A DNA stretch of 64,000 nucleotides from Clostridia bacterium (lineage in GTDB: Bacteria > Bacillota > Clostridia > TANB77 > CAG-465): NCBI GenBank assembly GCA_017626395.1, contig JAGAIU010000014.1, forward strand, positions 1 through 64,000, read 5' to 3'. How positions within the stretch are numbered: the stretch's first letter is position 1; the number at the start of each line of letters is the position of its first letter. The notes below the pieces were generated by a model. That model had not been told where the DNA came from. It saw only the letters and a program-made list of their open reading frames with translations, and did no database searches. The position numbers and the translations under genes are program-made. Positions 51,550 to 59,067 of the stretch are shown here, piece after piece.

Positions 51550-52886
51550 TGTTTGATAGTCTTTCAGATAAATTACAAAATGTAATGAAGAAATTAAAAG
51601 GTCAAACAAGAATTTCTGAAAAAGAACTTAAAGAGATGTTAAGAGAAGTAAAACTTGCACTTCTTGAAGCAGATGTTAACTATAAAGTTGTTAAAGATTT
51701 TGTGGCTTCAATAGAGACTAAAGCTCTAGGCGAAGATGTAATGAAATCATTAACACCTGGTCAACAAGTAGTAAAGATAGTAAGAGATGAATTAACAGAG
51801 CTTTTAGGTGATACAAATTCAGGACTTAATTTTTCTTCAAATCCACCAACAATTATAATGCTTGTTGGATTACAAGGTAGTGGTAAAACTACTCTTTGTG
51901 GAAAACTTAGTAACTATTTAAGAAAACAAGGCAAAAAACCATTAATGGTTGCTTGCGATGTATATAGACCAGCTGCTATAAAACAATTAGAAACATTAGG
52001 TAAAAGCTTAAATGTAGATGTTTATAGTGAGCCAGACAATAAAGATGTAGTAGAAATTGCTAAAAATGGTATTAAAACTGCTATATCTAAACTATGTAAC
52101 GTAGTATTAGTCGATACTGCAGGACGTCTTCAAATAGACGAAACTTTAATGGATGAACTTGTTGATTTAAAAAAAGCAATTAGACCGCATGAAATAATGC
52201 TTGTAATTGACTCAATGGTTGGTCAAGAAGCTGTAAATGTTGCACAAACATTTAATGATAAATTAGGAATTGATTCTGTAACAATGTCAAAATTAGATTC
52301 AGATTCAAGAGGTGGTGCAGCATTATCAGTAAAAAGCATTACTAAAAAACCTATTAAATTTGCTTCGGTTGGTGAAAAGTTAAGTGACTTAGAACCATTT
52401 TATCCAGATAGAATAGCTTCTCGTATTTTAGGAATGGGAGATGTGTTATCTATCATAGATAAAGCAGAAGAAGCTTATGAAGAGGAAGAGGCTATAGAGC
52501 TTGAAAAGAAAATCAGAAAAAATGAATTCACTTTAGATGATTATTTAGAGCAAATGAAGAAAATTAGAAAAATGGGTTCATTTAAACAATTACTTGCTAT
52601 GATTCCTGGTATTCCAAAAGAAATCAAGGACATAGATATAGATGAAAAACAACTACTTCGTATTGATGCAATAATAACTTCAATGACTAAAGAAGAAAGA
52701 AGAAATCCTAAGATTTTAAATGCTTCTAGACGTCAAAGAATTGCAAAAGGAAGTGGAAACAAAGTTCAAGACATCAATAGATTCATCGAACAATTTACAG
52801 AAATGCAAAAAATGATGAAGAATATGATGAATGGTAATGGAAAATATCCTAAATTACCAGGTAATATGAACAATTTATTTAAATAA
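51549..52886 (+). CDS. ffh: Signal recognition particle GTPase
   Basis: A 445-residue protein that binds signal sequences and 4.5S-type RNA and delivers ribosomes to FtsY. The N domain (about 1-95) is followed by the G domain with VGLQGSGKTTLCGKL (about 103-117), DVYRPAAIKQLE, DTAGRLQIDE (about 190-199), KLDSDSRGG and GVGEK-like ASVGEKLSDLEPF. The Met-rich M domain (about 300-445) ends in a run of Met-containing helices (MQKMMKNMMNG). The SRP RNA gene is not visible in the window. Confidence 0.96.
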   Translation: MFDSLSDKLQNVMKKLKGQTRISEKELKEMLREVKLALLEADVNYKVVKDFVASIETKALGEDVMKSLTPGQQVVKIVRDELTELLGDTNSGLNFSSNPPTIIMLVGLQGSGKTTLCGKLSNYLRKQGKKPLMVACDVYRPAAIKQLETLGKSLNVDVYSEPDNKDVVEIAKNGIKTAISKLCNVVLVDTAGRLQIDETLMDELVDLKKAIRPHEIMLVIDSMVGQEAVNVAQTFNDKLGIDSVTMSKLDSDSRGGAALSVKSITKKPIKFASVGEKLSDLEPFYPDRIASRILGMGDVLSIIDKAEEAYEEEEAIELEKKIRKNEFTLDDYLEQMKKIRKMGSFKQLLAMIPGIPKEIKDIDIDEKQLLRIDAIITSMTKEERRNPKILNASRRQRIAKGSGNKVQDINRFIEQFTEMQKMMKNMMNGNGKYPKLPGNMNNLFK

Positions 52887-52929
52887 TGTTAAAAATGTTT
52901 ATTATTTCACTGTAAGGAGGTGAAACTTA

Positions 52930-53172
52930 ATGGTAAAAATTAGATTAAGAAGAGATGGTGCTAAAAAAGCTCCATACTATACAATTGTTGTTGCTGATTC
53001 TAGATATCCAGCTGATGGAAGATTCATTGAGAAAGTAGGAACTTACAACCCGATGACTGAACCTGCTGAATTAAAAATCGATACTGAAAAAGTAGCAGAA
53101 TGGATCAAAAAAGGAGCTAAACCAACAGATACAGCTGCAGCTCTAATAAAAAAAGCAGGATTAGAAATATAG
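52930..53172 (+). CDS. rpsP: 30S ribosomal protein S16
   Basis: An 80-residue ribosomal protein with [20 protein letters not shown] and [19 protein letters not shown], the family signatures. It has a strong AAGGAGGTG ribosome site and follows ffh by 43 bp. The order ffh-rpsP-khpA-rimM-trmD-rplS is the classical Firmicute arrangement. Confidence 0.97.
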   Translation: MVKIRLRRDGAKKAPYYTIVVADSRYPADGRFIEKVGTYNPMTEPAELKIDTEKVAEWIKKGAKPTDTAAALIKKAGLEI

Positions 53173-53184
53173 GAGGACAAGAAA

Positions 53185-53433
53185 ATGTATAAAAATTTAT
53201 TAGAATACATAGTTAAAAACCTTGTTGCTTATCCTGAAAAAGTAGAAATTTCTGAAGTAGAAACTGAAGGAAAAGTAACTTTAAAGTTAAAAGTAGCAAA
53301 AGAAGATATGGGTAGAATAATTGGTAAAGAAGGAAGAATAATTCGTTCAATAAGAGAAATTATATACGCATATGCTGCAAAAGAATCAAAGAAAGTTTCT
53401 GTCGATGTTGAAGAAACAAAGGAGAATGCTTAA
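53185..53433 (+). CDS. khpA: KH-domain RNA-binding protein KhpA (YlqC)
   Basis: An 82-residue single-KH protein. The GxxG loop is in MGRIIGKEGRIIRSIREII (about 43-61). KhpA works with KhpB/Jag in RNA binding and cell elongation in relatives. It starts 12 bp after rpsP, and rimM starts 3 bp after its stop. Confidence 0.93.
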   Translation: MYKNLLEYIVKNLVAYPEKVEISEVETEGKVTLKLKVAKEDMGRIIGKEGRIIRSIREIIYAYAAKESKKVSVDVEETKENA

Positions 53434-53436
53434 TAT

Positions 53437-53943
53437 ATGTCAAGTGTTTTAATTGGACAGATAGTAAATGTACATGGTATTAAAGGTGAAGTTAAAATAT
53501 ACCCATATACAGACGATGTAGATAATTTAGCTATGAAATTAAAAAAGATATATCTAGATGAAGAAATGAAGCAAGGAAGTTATAAAATTTCTTGTAGAAT
53601 TCAAAAAGGTATGCTTCTTGCAAAGATTACGGGAATTGATACTGTAGAAAAAGCAGAAGAACTTAGAAATAGATATGTATATATTTCAGAAGATAGTTTA
53701 GATACATTAGAAGAAGATAGCTACTATGTTAAAGATTTAATTGGACTAGATGTAATTGATGTTAAGAGCAATGAATTATTTGGTAAATTAGATTATGTGT
53801 TTAACACAGGAGCAAACGATGTATATGAAGTAACTACACTAGATAATAAAAAAGTATATTTACCTGCTATAAAACAAGTTGTAAAAAAAGTGGATATAAA
53901 AGCAAGAAAAATCTATGTTGAGATAATGGAAGGATTAATATAA
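53437..53943 (+). CDS. rimM: Ribosome maturation factor RimM
   Basis: A 168-residue factor that helps mature the 30S head and binds S19. The N-terminal RimM domain starts IGQIVNVHGIKGEVKIYPYT (about 6-25), and the C-terminal PRC-barrel follows with DLIGLDVIDVKSNELFGKL (about 100-118) and VYLPAIKQVVKKVD. It is one base from trmD. Usual length. Confidence 0.95.
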   Translation: MSSVLIGQIVNVHGIKGEVKIYPYTDDVDNLAMKLKKIYLDEEMKQGSYKISCRIQKGMLLAKITGIDTVEKAEELRNRYVYISEDSLDTLEEDSYYVKDLIGLDVIDVKSNELFGKLDYVFNTGANDVYEVTTLDNKKVYLPAIKQVVKKVDIKARKIYVEIMEGLI

Positions 53944-53944
53944 T

Positions 53945-54640
53945 ATGAAATTTATTGTGTTAACGCTTTTTAAAGAAATGTTTGATGCTTTTGTAACGAC
54001 TAGTATCATTAAAAGAACTATTGAAAAAGATATTGTATCAATTGATGTAGTAGATATTAGAGACTTTACACAAGACAAACATAACAGAGTAGACTTTCCA
54101 CCATATGGCGGTGGTAGTGGTATGATAATATCTGCTGAACCATTAAGTTTAGCTATAGATCATTCTATTGAAATATTAAAACAAGATAATAAAGATATTG
54201 AAATACTATATATGTCACCGAGAGGAAAAGTCTTAAATTACAATCTTTCAAAAGAATATGCTTCAAAAGAATGTAACTACATTATAATATGTGGACATTA
54301 TGAAGGAATAGATGAAAGAATTATAGAAGAATATAATGTTAAAGAAATCTCAATAGGAGATTATGTGCTTACCGGTGGAGAGCTTGCCTGCCAAGTTTTC
54401 ATGGATAGTGTAATACGACTATTACCTGGAGCACTAAGTGAAGGTTCTTTAGATGAAGAATCACATACAAATAAATTACTTGAATATCCGCAATATACAA
54501 AACCATATGACTTTCGTGGTAGAAAAGTTCCAGATATATTACTTTCTGGACATCATAAAAATATAGCAGATTATAGAAAACAAGAATCTATCAGAATCAC
54601 TAAAAAGTTTAGACCTGATCTTATAGATAAACAAAATTAA
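53945..54640 (+). CDS. trmD: tRNA (guanine-N1)-methyltransferase
   Basis: Methylates G37 of tRNAs to prevent frameshifting. It is a SPOUT knotted enzyme: VDFPPYGGGSGMI (about 48-60), SPRGKVLNY (about 94), IICGHYEGIDERI (about 115-127) and ISIGDYVLTGGELA (about 136-149) form the knot and SAM site. DEESHTNKLLEYPQYTKP is the flexible lid region. Length 231 is typical. Confidence 0.97.
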   Translation: MKFIVLTLFKEMFDAFVTTSIIKRTIEKDIVSIDVVDIRDFTQDKHNRVDFPPYGGGSGMIISAEPLSLAIDHSIEILKQDNKDIEILYMSPRGKVLNYNLSKEYASKECNYIIICGHYEGIDERIIEEYNVKEISIGDYVLTGGELACQVFMDSVIRLLPGALSEGSLDEESHTNKLLEYPQYTKPYDFRGRKVPDILLSGHHKNIADYRKQESIRITKKFRPDLIDKQN

Positions 54641-54679
54641 TAAAAATAATGATTCCATAATAAGGGAGGGAAAAAGATA

Positions 54680-55024
54680 ATGGATATAATAAACGCAATA
54701 GAAAACGAATATAAAAAAGAAGTAGCACCTTTCAAAATAGGTGATACAGTTGATGTACACGTAAAAATTAAAGAAGGAAACAAAGAAAGAATCCAAATTT
54801 TCACTGGTACAGTTATAAAACGTCAAAATAGCGGACTTAACGAAACTTTCACAGTAAGAAAAATCTCTTACGGTGTAGGTGTTGAAAAAACATTCCCAGC
54901 TCACTCACCAAGAATTGCTAAAATTGAAGTTAAAAGAGTTGGTAAAGTTAGACGTGCTAAATTATACTACTTAAGAGATAGAGTAGGTAAAGCTGCTAAA
55001 ACTAAAGAAAAAATAGAACAATAA
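54680..55024 (+). CDS. rplS: 50S ribosomal protein L19
   Basis: A 114-residue ribosomal protein with the signatures [20 protein letters not shown] and [32 protein letters not shown]-type sequence (about 18-72), then [29 protein letters not shown] precedes the start. Last gene of the SRP/ribosome operon; a long stem-loop follows. Confidence 0.97.
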   Translation: MDIINAIENEYKKEVAPFKIGDTVDVHVKIKEGNKERIQIFTGTVIKRQNSGLNETFTVRKISYGVGVEKTFPAHSPRIAKIEVKRVGKVRRAKLYYLRDRVGKAAKTKEKIEQ

Positions 55025-55028
55025 TATT

Positions 55029-55105
55029 TTTAGTAGTATATATAGTAAGCTCCCAGTGTATTAACTTTATATTAATTGCTGGGAGTTTAAATATATATTA
55101 CTAAA
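55029..55105 (+). other. Long imperfect stem-loop after rplS
   Basis: Bases 55029-55056 pair with 55078-55105 almost throughout, including a CTCCCAG/CTGGGAG core. The loop holds a TTAA/TTAA mini-stem. No T-run follows, so it is more like a processing or stability element than a simple terminator. Confidence 0.65.
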
Positions 55106-55146
55106 GATATAAATATGTGTAAAAGGTATATATAGTGGAGGTTGAA

Positions 55147-55890
55147 ATGAAAAAAAGCATAGATTTAATTTGCATTATGTGTATTCATAATGAAAGTTTG
55201 AATTTAGAAGATTGTATTAAACATTTATATAAATATGTGGATAATTTTGTTGTTTTTGATGATGAATCAACAGATAATTCTATAGAAATTTTAAAAAAAT
55301 TTCCAAAAGTTACAGAAATAATTACTGAAAAACAAAATGGGGAACATAAATGGAGAGAAAGATACAATAGAGAAACTGTTTTAAGAAAAGCTAAAGAAAT
55401 CTCAAATGCTGATGAGACATGGGTATTATGTGTAGATCCAGACGAGAGATTTGAAAAAAGCTTTTTAAGAAATATGAGAAAAATAATTAAAAGAAATTCA
55501 GGTAAGGCTATAAATATTCATTTTAGAGAGTTATGGGATAGTATTTATCAATATCGAAATGATGGGATTTGGAATGATAAAAATAAAACGTTATTATTTC
55601 CGTTAAGCGAAAAAATGACATTTGACTATGAAAATGAACATCATATTCCATGGATTTATAGAGAATTAAATGATATTGTGTCACTTGATTATAATTTATA
55701 TCATTTAAAGATGGTAAAAAAAGAAGATAGAGAAAAAAGAAAAGATTTGTATAATAAATTAGATCCAAATAAAGTAATGCAAGCAATAGGATATGATTAT
55801 TTAGTAAATACAGAAGATTTATCTTTAGAAAAAATTAAATTTAAAGATAGATATGATTATAAAACAGTTCCTAGTTATTATAAAGATTAA
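55147..55890 (+). CDS. Family 2 glycosyltransferase-like protein
   Basis: A 247-residue GT-A protein. The N-terminus shows IDLICIMCIHNESLNLEDCI (about 4-23) and FVVFDDESTDNS (about 38-49), the nucleotide-sugar motif. VLCVDPDERFEKSF (about 96-109) is the DxD-like metal site. The C-terminal region is short and lacks membrane helices. Sugar and acceptor unknown. GGAGG at 55137-55141 fixes the ATG at 55147, against a GTG at 55135. It is the last gene before the mobile-element-like region and could be native or cargo. Confidence 0.8.
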   Translation: MKKSIDLICIMCIHNESLNLEDCIKHLYKYVDNFVVFDDESTDNSIEILKKFPKVTEIITEKQNGEHKWRERYNRETVLRKAKEISNADETWVLCVDPDERFEKSFLRNMRKIIKRNSGKAINIHFRELWDSIYQYRNDGIWNDKNKTLLFPLSEKMTFDYENEHHIPWIYRELNDIVSLDYNLYHLKMVKKEDREKRKDLYNKLDPNKVMQAIGYDYLVNTEDLSLEKIKFKDRYDYKTVPSYYKD

Positions 55891-56218
55891 TCAAGAAAGG
55901 AGGAGTAAAGATGAATATAAACTGGGTAATGGAAGTATAAGAAAAAACACTCACAAACCCTTATAAAATGGGATAAAAATTATAATTTCTTTTTACATTA
56001 TTTTAATTATTTTAACATAAAAAAATGATAAAAATGGGGTAATGGAAAAACAAGAAAAACTCGTATAATTTAAAATATATTATATTTAAGGACTGATAAT
56101 TTTCATCAGTTCTTTTTTATACTCACATATATTATATTATAAAGTAATGTCGCATATTTGTATATTGATGTAGCGAATGATAAAATATAATAAATAAATT
56201 TATTAGGAGGAGTTCGGT
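55891..56218. other. Junction region with direct repeat and terminator, no gene
   Basis: About 330 bases without a credible gene. An imperfect direct repeat starting GGGTAATGGAA occurs at 55924 and 56037, each followed by an AAGAAAAA block. A terminator (56088-56119) uses AAGGACTGAT and ATCAGTTCTT arms and a T-run. This may be the scar of an integration event or the left end of the element. Confidence 0.45.
56088..56119 (+). terminator. Intrinsic terminator at the element boundary
   Basis: AAGGACTGAT (56088-56097) pairs with ATCAGTTCTT (56105-56114), with one G-U, then Ts. Its core resembles the terminator at 56366. Confidence 0.75.
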
Positions 56219-56374
56219 ATGAAAAAGTTTAAATTGTTAGTAGATGGTTATGAATTAAAAATAATTATCAATGCTTTAAATGAATTACGAACAAAACAAT
56301 TAAATGAATCAAGACCAACAGATGCGATTGATGAACTCTTATTAAAGATGATTAAAACATTAGACAAGAACTGA
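56219..56374 (+). CDS. Small conserved mobile-element protein
   Basis: A 51-residue protein with GGAGGAG upstream. The sequence KLLVDGYELKIIINALNELR, then RPTDAIDELLLKM, is a pattern I know from short proteins of Firmicute conjugative elements. No function is assigned. It ends inside a terminator (56366-56395), so it forms its own transcript. Confidence 0.75.
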   Translation: MKKFKLLVDGYELKIIINALNELRTKQLNESRPTDAIDELLLKMIKTLDKN

Positions 56375-56395
56375 TAATTTCAGTTCTTTTTTTAT
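56366..56395 (+). terminator. Intrinsic terminator of the small element gene
   Basis: AAGAACTGA (56366-56374) pairs with TCAGTTCTT (56380-56388), then seven Ts. The left arm contains the stop codon. Confidence 0.85.
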
Positions 56396-56417
56396 GCCTG
56401 TAAAGGCATAACTACAT

Positions 56418-56443
56418 AGCCATCTTATTTATTTAAGGTGGCT
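56418..56443 (+). promoter_or_regulatory. Leader hairpin before parA
   Basis: AGCCATCTTA (56418-56427) pairs with TAAGGTGGCT (56434-56443), with one G-U. It lies 30 bases before the parA start and after a GCCT/AGGC mini-hairpin. Confidence 0.5.
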
Positions 56444-56472
56444 AAATTAAATAGAAAGGAGGATGAAAAAGA

Positions 56473-57300
56473 ATGTCAAAATGTGAAGTAATTGCTATTG
56501 CAAATCAAAAAGGTGGCGTAGGTAAAACTACTACAACATTTAATCTTGGAGCAGGACTTGCTAGTCAAGGAAAGAAAGTATTGTTAATTGACGCAGATCC
56601 ACAAGGTAACTTAACTACTTGTATGGGATGGACAGAAGATGAACTGTCTTCTACTCTAAATGATTTGTTAATAAATACTCTTAATGATAGGAAGAATGAT
56701 TTTGATACTTGTATAAAACATCATAGTGAAAATATGGATTTAATTCCTAGTGATATTCAATTATCTAGTATTGAAATGACATTAGTAGGTGCAATGAGTA
56801 GAGAATATACAATGAAAAATTGTATTAAGGATTTAAGAGAAAAATACGATTATATATTGATTGATACTCAACCATCATTAGGTATGTTAACAATAAATGC
56901 TTTGGCTAGTGCAGATAAAGTTATTATTCCATTACAACCACAATATCTTGCAGCAAAAGGAATGACTCAATTATTATCTACTATTATTAAGATTAGACAA
57001 CAAATTAACCCTAATTTAAAAATAGATGGTATTGTTCTTACAATAGTAGATAAAAGAGCAAACCTTACAAAAGATATATATAACCAATTAAAAGATAGTT
57101 ATGGAAGTGCGATAAAGATTTATGACACACAAGTACCAAGAGCAATTAAAGTAGCAGAATCTACACAACACGGTAAAAGTATTTTTACTTATGATAAGAA
57201 TAGTAAAGTGGCAGACGCTTATTCATCACTTGCAAAGGAGGTGTTAATTGATGGAAAAGAAAGAAACAAAAATGCAAATTCCAAAGATTACACTAGATGA
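56473..57300 (+). CDS. parA: ParA family partition ATPase
   Basis: A 275-residue deviant Walker ATPase of the ParA/Soj group. The P-loop is AIANQKGGVGKTTTTFNLG (about 7-25), with the signature Lys. Walker A' is IDADPQGNLTTCMG (about 39-52), and Walker B-like IDTQPSLGMLT (about 129-139). It binds DNA nonspecifically with ATP and moves ParB-bound DNA. AAGGAGG precedes the ATG. Its end overlaps parB by 50 bp, so translation is coupled. On an element it probably supports maintenance of an excised circle. Confidence 0.92.
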   Translation: MSKCEVIAIANQKGGVGKTTTTFNLGAGLASQGKKVLLIDADPQGNLTTCMGWTEDELSSTLNDLLINTLNDRKNDFDTCIKHHSENMDLIPSDIQLSSIEMTLVGAMSREYTMKNCIKDLREKYDYILIDTQPSLGMLTINALASADKVIIPLQPQYLAAKGMTQLLSTIIKIRQQINPNLKIDGIVLTIVDKRANLTKDIYNQLKDSYGSAIKIYDTQVPRAIKVAESTQHGKSIFTYDKNSKVADAYSSLAKEVLIDGKERNKNANSKDYTR

Positions 57301-58198
57301 TTTGTTTTCTACCCAAGAACAAAGAGATAATGCTAATTTAGAGAAAGTTGTTGATATATCAATAAAGGATATTAAAGACTTCCCAAATCACCCATTTAAA
57401 GTTATTGATAACGAAGAAATGGAACAAATGAGAGATAGCATTAAAGAAAATGGTGTATTAGTTCCTGCATTAGTAAGACCAAAAGAAGATGGAACTTATG
57501 AAATGATTTCAGGACACAGAAGAAAAAGAGCAAGTGAATTAGCAGAGTTAGATACTATACCTTGTATTATTAGAGATTTAACTGATGATGAGGCTACTAT
57601 AATAATGGTAGATAGTAATATGCAAAGAGAAGAAATACTACCTAGTGAAAAAGCATTTGCATATAAAATGAAATTAGAAGCAATGAAACATCAAGGTAAA
57701 AGAACAGATTTAACTTCTGACCAAGTTGGGCAGAAGTTAGATAATAAATCTTCTGTTGAACTTTTAGCAAATGAAGTAGGAGATAGTAAAACTCAAATAC
57801 AAAGATATATAAGACTAACTGAACTAATACCAGAATTGTTAGAAATGGTAGATAAAAAAAGAATTGCTTTTCTACCAGCAGTTGAATTATCTTACTTAAC
57901 CGAAGAACAGCAATATACTCTTTTGGATTGTATTGAGTATAATGACGCTACACCATCTCACGCACAGGCAATTAAAATGAAAAAAATGAGTCAAGCAGGG
58001 ACTCTCACAGAAGATGATATAGATGATATATTATCCCAAGAAAAACCTAATCAGATTCCCAAAATGAAATTTGATGAAGGAAGAATTAGAAGTGTACTCC
58101 CTAAAAATATTGAAGAACCAAAAATTGAAGATTTTGTTGTCAAAGCAATAGAGCATTATAGCAAGTATTTGCGACAACGAGATATGAGTGCAAGATGA
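57251..58198 (+). CDS. parB: ParB-like partition protein
   Basis: A 315-residue ParB/Spo0J-type protein. The CTP-binding/nuclease-like N domain has DIKDFPNHPFKVIDNEEMEQ (about 36-55), ENGVLVPALVRP, and MISGHRRKRASELA (about 86-99, GHRR motif). A DNA-binding HTH region spans about 130-220. The C-terminal third is charged. The ATG at 57251 has AAGGAGGTG 9 bases away; the TTG just before is less likely. I did not see the canonical parS sequence in the window. Confidence 0.9.
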   Translation: MEKKETKMQIPKITLDDLFSTQEQRDNANLEKVVDISIKDIKDFPNHPFKVIDNEEMEQMRDSIKENGVLVPALVRPKEDGTYEMISGHRRKRASELAELDTIPCIIRDLTDDEATIIMVDSNMQREEILPSEKAFAYKMKLEAMKHQGKRTDLTSDQVGQKLDNKSSVELLANEVGDSKTQIQRYIRLTELIPELLEMVDKKRIAFLPAVELSYLTEEQQYTLLDCIEYNDATPSHAQAIKMKKMSQAGTLTEDDIDDILSQEKPNQIPKMKFDEGRIRSVLPKNIEEPKIEDFVVKAIEHYSKYLRQRDMSAR

Positions 58199-58351
58199 TG
58201 GGAGTATTTATTCCACAAATCCCTCCTTACAATCCTCCCTAGTATTTATACTAACTATTATTTACTAACTGAAAAAAGTATATAAGTAATTGCAGTAATG
58301 AAAAAATTAAAGTTAGAAATTATAATGGCTTTGAAGAAAGGTGTGATTGAG

Positions 58352-59005
58352 ATGAAAAAGAAAATTTTTATAATTGCAGGAATAGTAGCAATAACTTTTT
58401 TGATGATATTGGGATTTGAAACTAAAACAATGCAAAAAAATAGCATTGAAGAAACTCAAAAAGAAATGGAGGTAATTGCAGAAGATGTTAAAGATATTAC
58501 AAAAATTGAAGTTGAACAGAAACAACAAGAAAACACAGAAAAAACAACAACAGAAACAACAACAAAAACCGAATCTGTTATTTCACAAAAAGAAACTCAA
58601 AAATCAGAAGTAAGTAATGCACAACAACAAGAACAGAACTCTAATAAAACAACTTCTGTAAAAGAAAATGTTGTAAAGCAAGAGCCTAAAAAAGAACAAG
58701 AAGATGTTCCTAAAAAAGTGGAAGAAAAAGTTGAAGTAAAAGAAGAAATAATTGAAGATAAGCCACAAGAAGAAACATCAGAAGAAATTGTTGTTGAAGA
58801 AGAAAAATTAGTTGATGAAGAATATGAACGACTTATGAAAGAAGTTGAATATGCTACTTATGATGAATGTATGAAAGCAGGATTTGAAATAGCATTTTCT
58901 GATACTGTAAATATTCTTGGTTTTGATCCAATAGAAATTATTTACAAAGGTAAAGTTATAGGATATAAGTTGAAAATTAACTATACAAATCCTATGGAAA
59001 ATTAA
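58352..59005 (+). CDS. Membrane-anchored E/K/T-rich protein of the element
   Basis: A 217-residue protein. A signal-anchor helix (about 4-22, IFIIAGIVAITFLMILGF) is followed by a long low-complexity region rich in Glu, Lys, Thr and Gln (about 30-155) and a short folded-looking C-terminal part (TYDECMKAGFEIAFSDTVNI, about 170-217). Probably extracellular, spanning the wall. AAAGGTG before 58352 supports this start over an in-frame ATG at 58298. Unknown function; the context is the adhesin and sortase genes downstream. Confidence 0.65.
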   Translation: MKKKIFIIAGIVAITFLMILGFETKTMQKNSIEETQKEMEVIAEDVKDITKIEVEQKQQENTEKTTTETTTKTESVISQKETQKSEVSNAQQQEQNSNKTTSVKENVVKQEPKKEQEDVPKKVEEKVEVKEEIIEDKPQEETSEEIVVEEEKLVDEEYERLMKEVEYATYDECMKAGFEIAFSDTVNILGFDPIEIIYKGKVIGYKLKINYTNPMEN

Positions 59006-59017
59006 AAATTTTAGTTA

Positions 59018-59045
59018 AAGCAATCAGATGTTGGTTGCTTTTTTT
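59018..59045 (+). terminator. Intrinsic terminator before the adhesin gene
   Basis: AAAGCAATCA pairs with TGGTTGCTTT, with one G-U, followed by Ts. The next start codon is only 23 bases further, so an upstream promoter would have to read through. Confidence 0.7.
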
Positions 59046-59067
59046 GATGAAAGGAAATGATAAAATT

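Noticed and set aside
58194-58241. Short ORF after parB (about 15 codons)
   Set aside because: No ribosome site, and no resemblance to anything known.
56400-58300. Canonical parS site near parAB
   Set aside because: I looked for TGTTTCACGTGAAACA-like sequence and saw none; the element's ParB may use another site.
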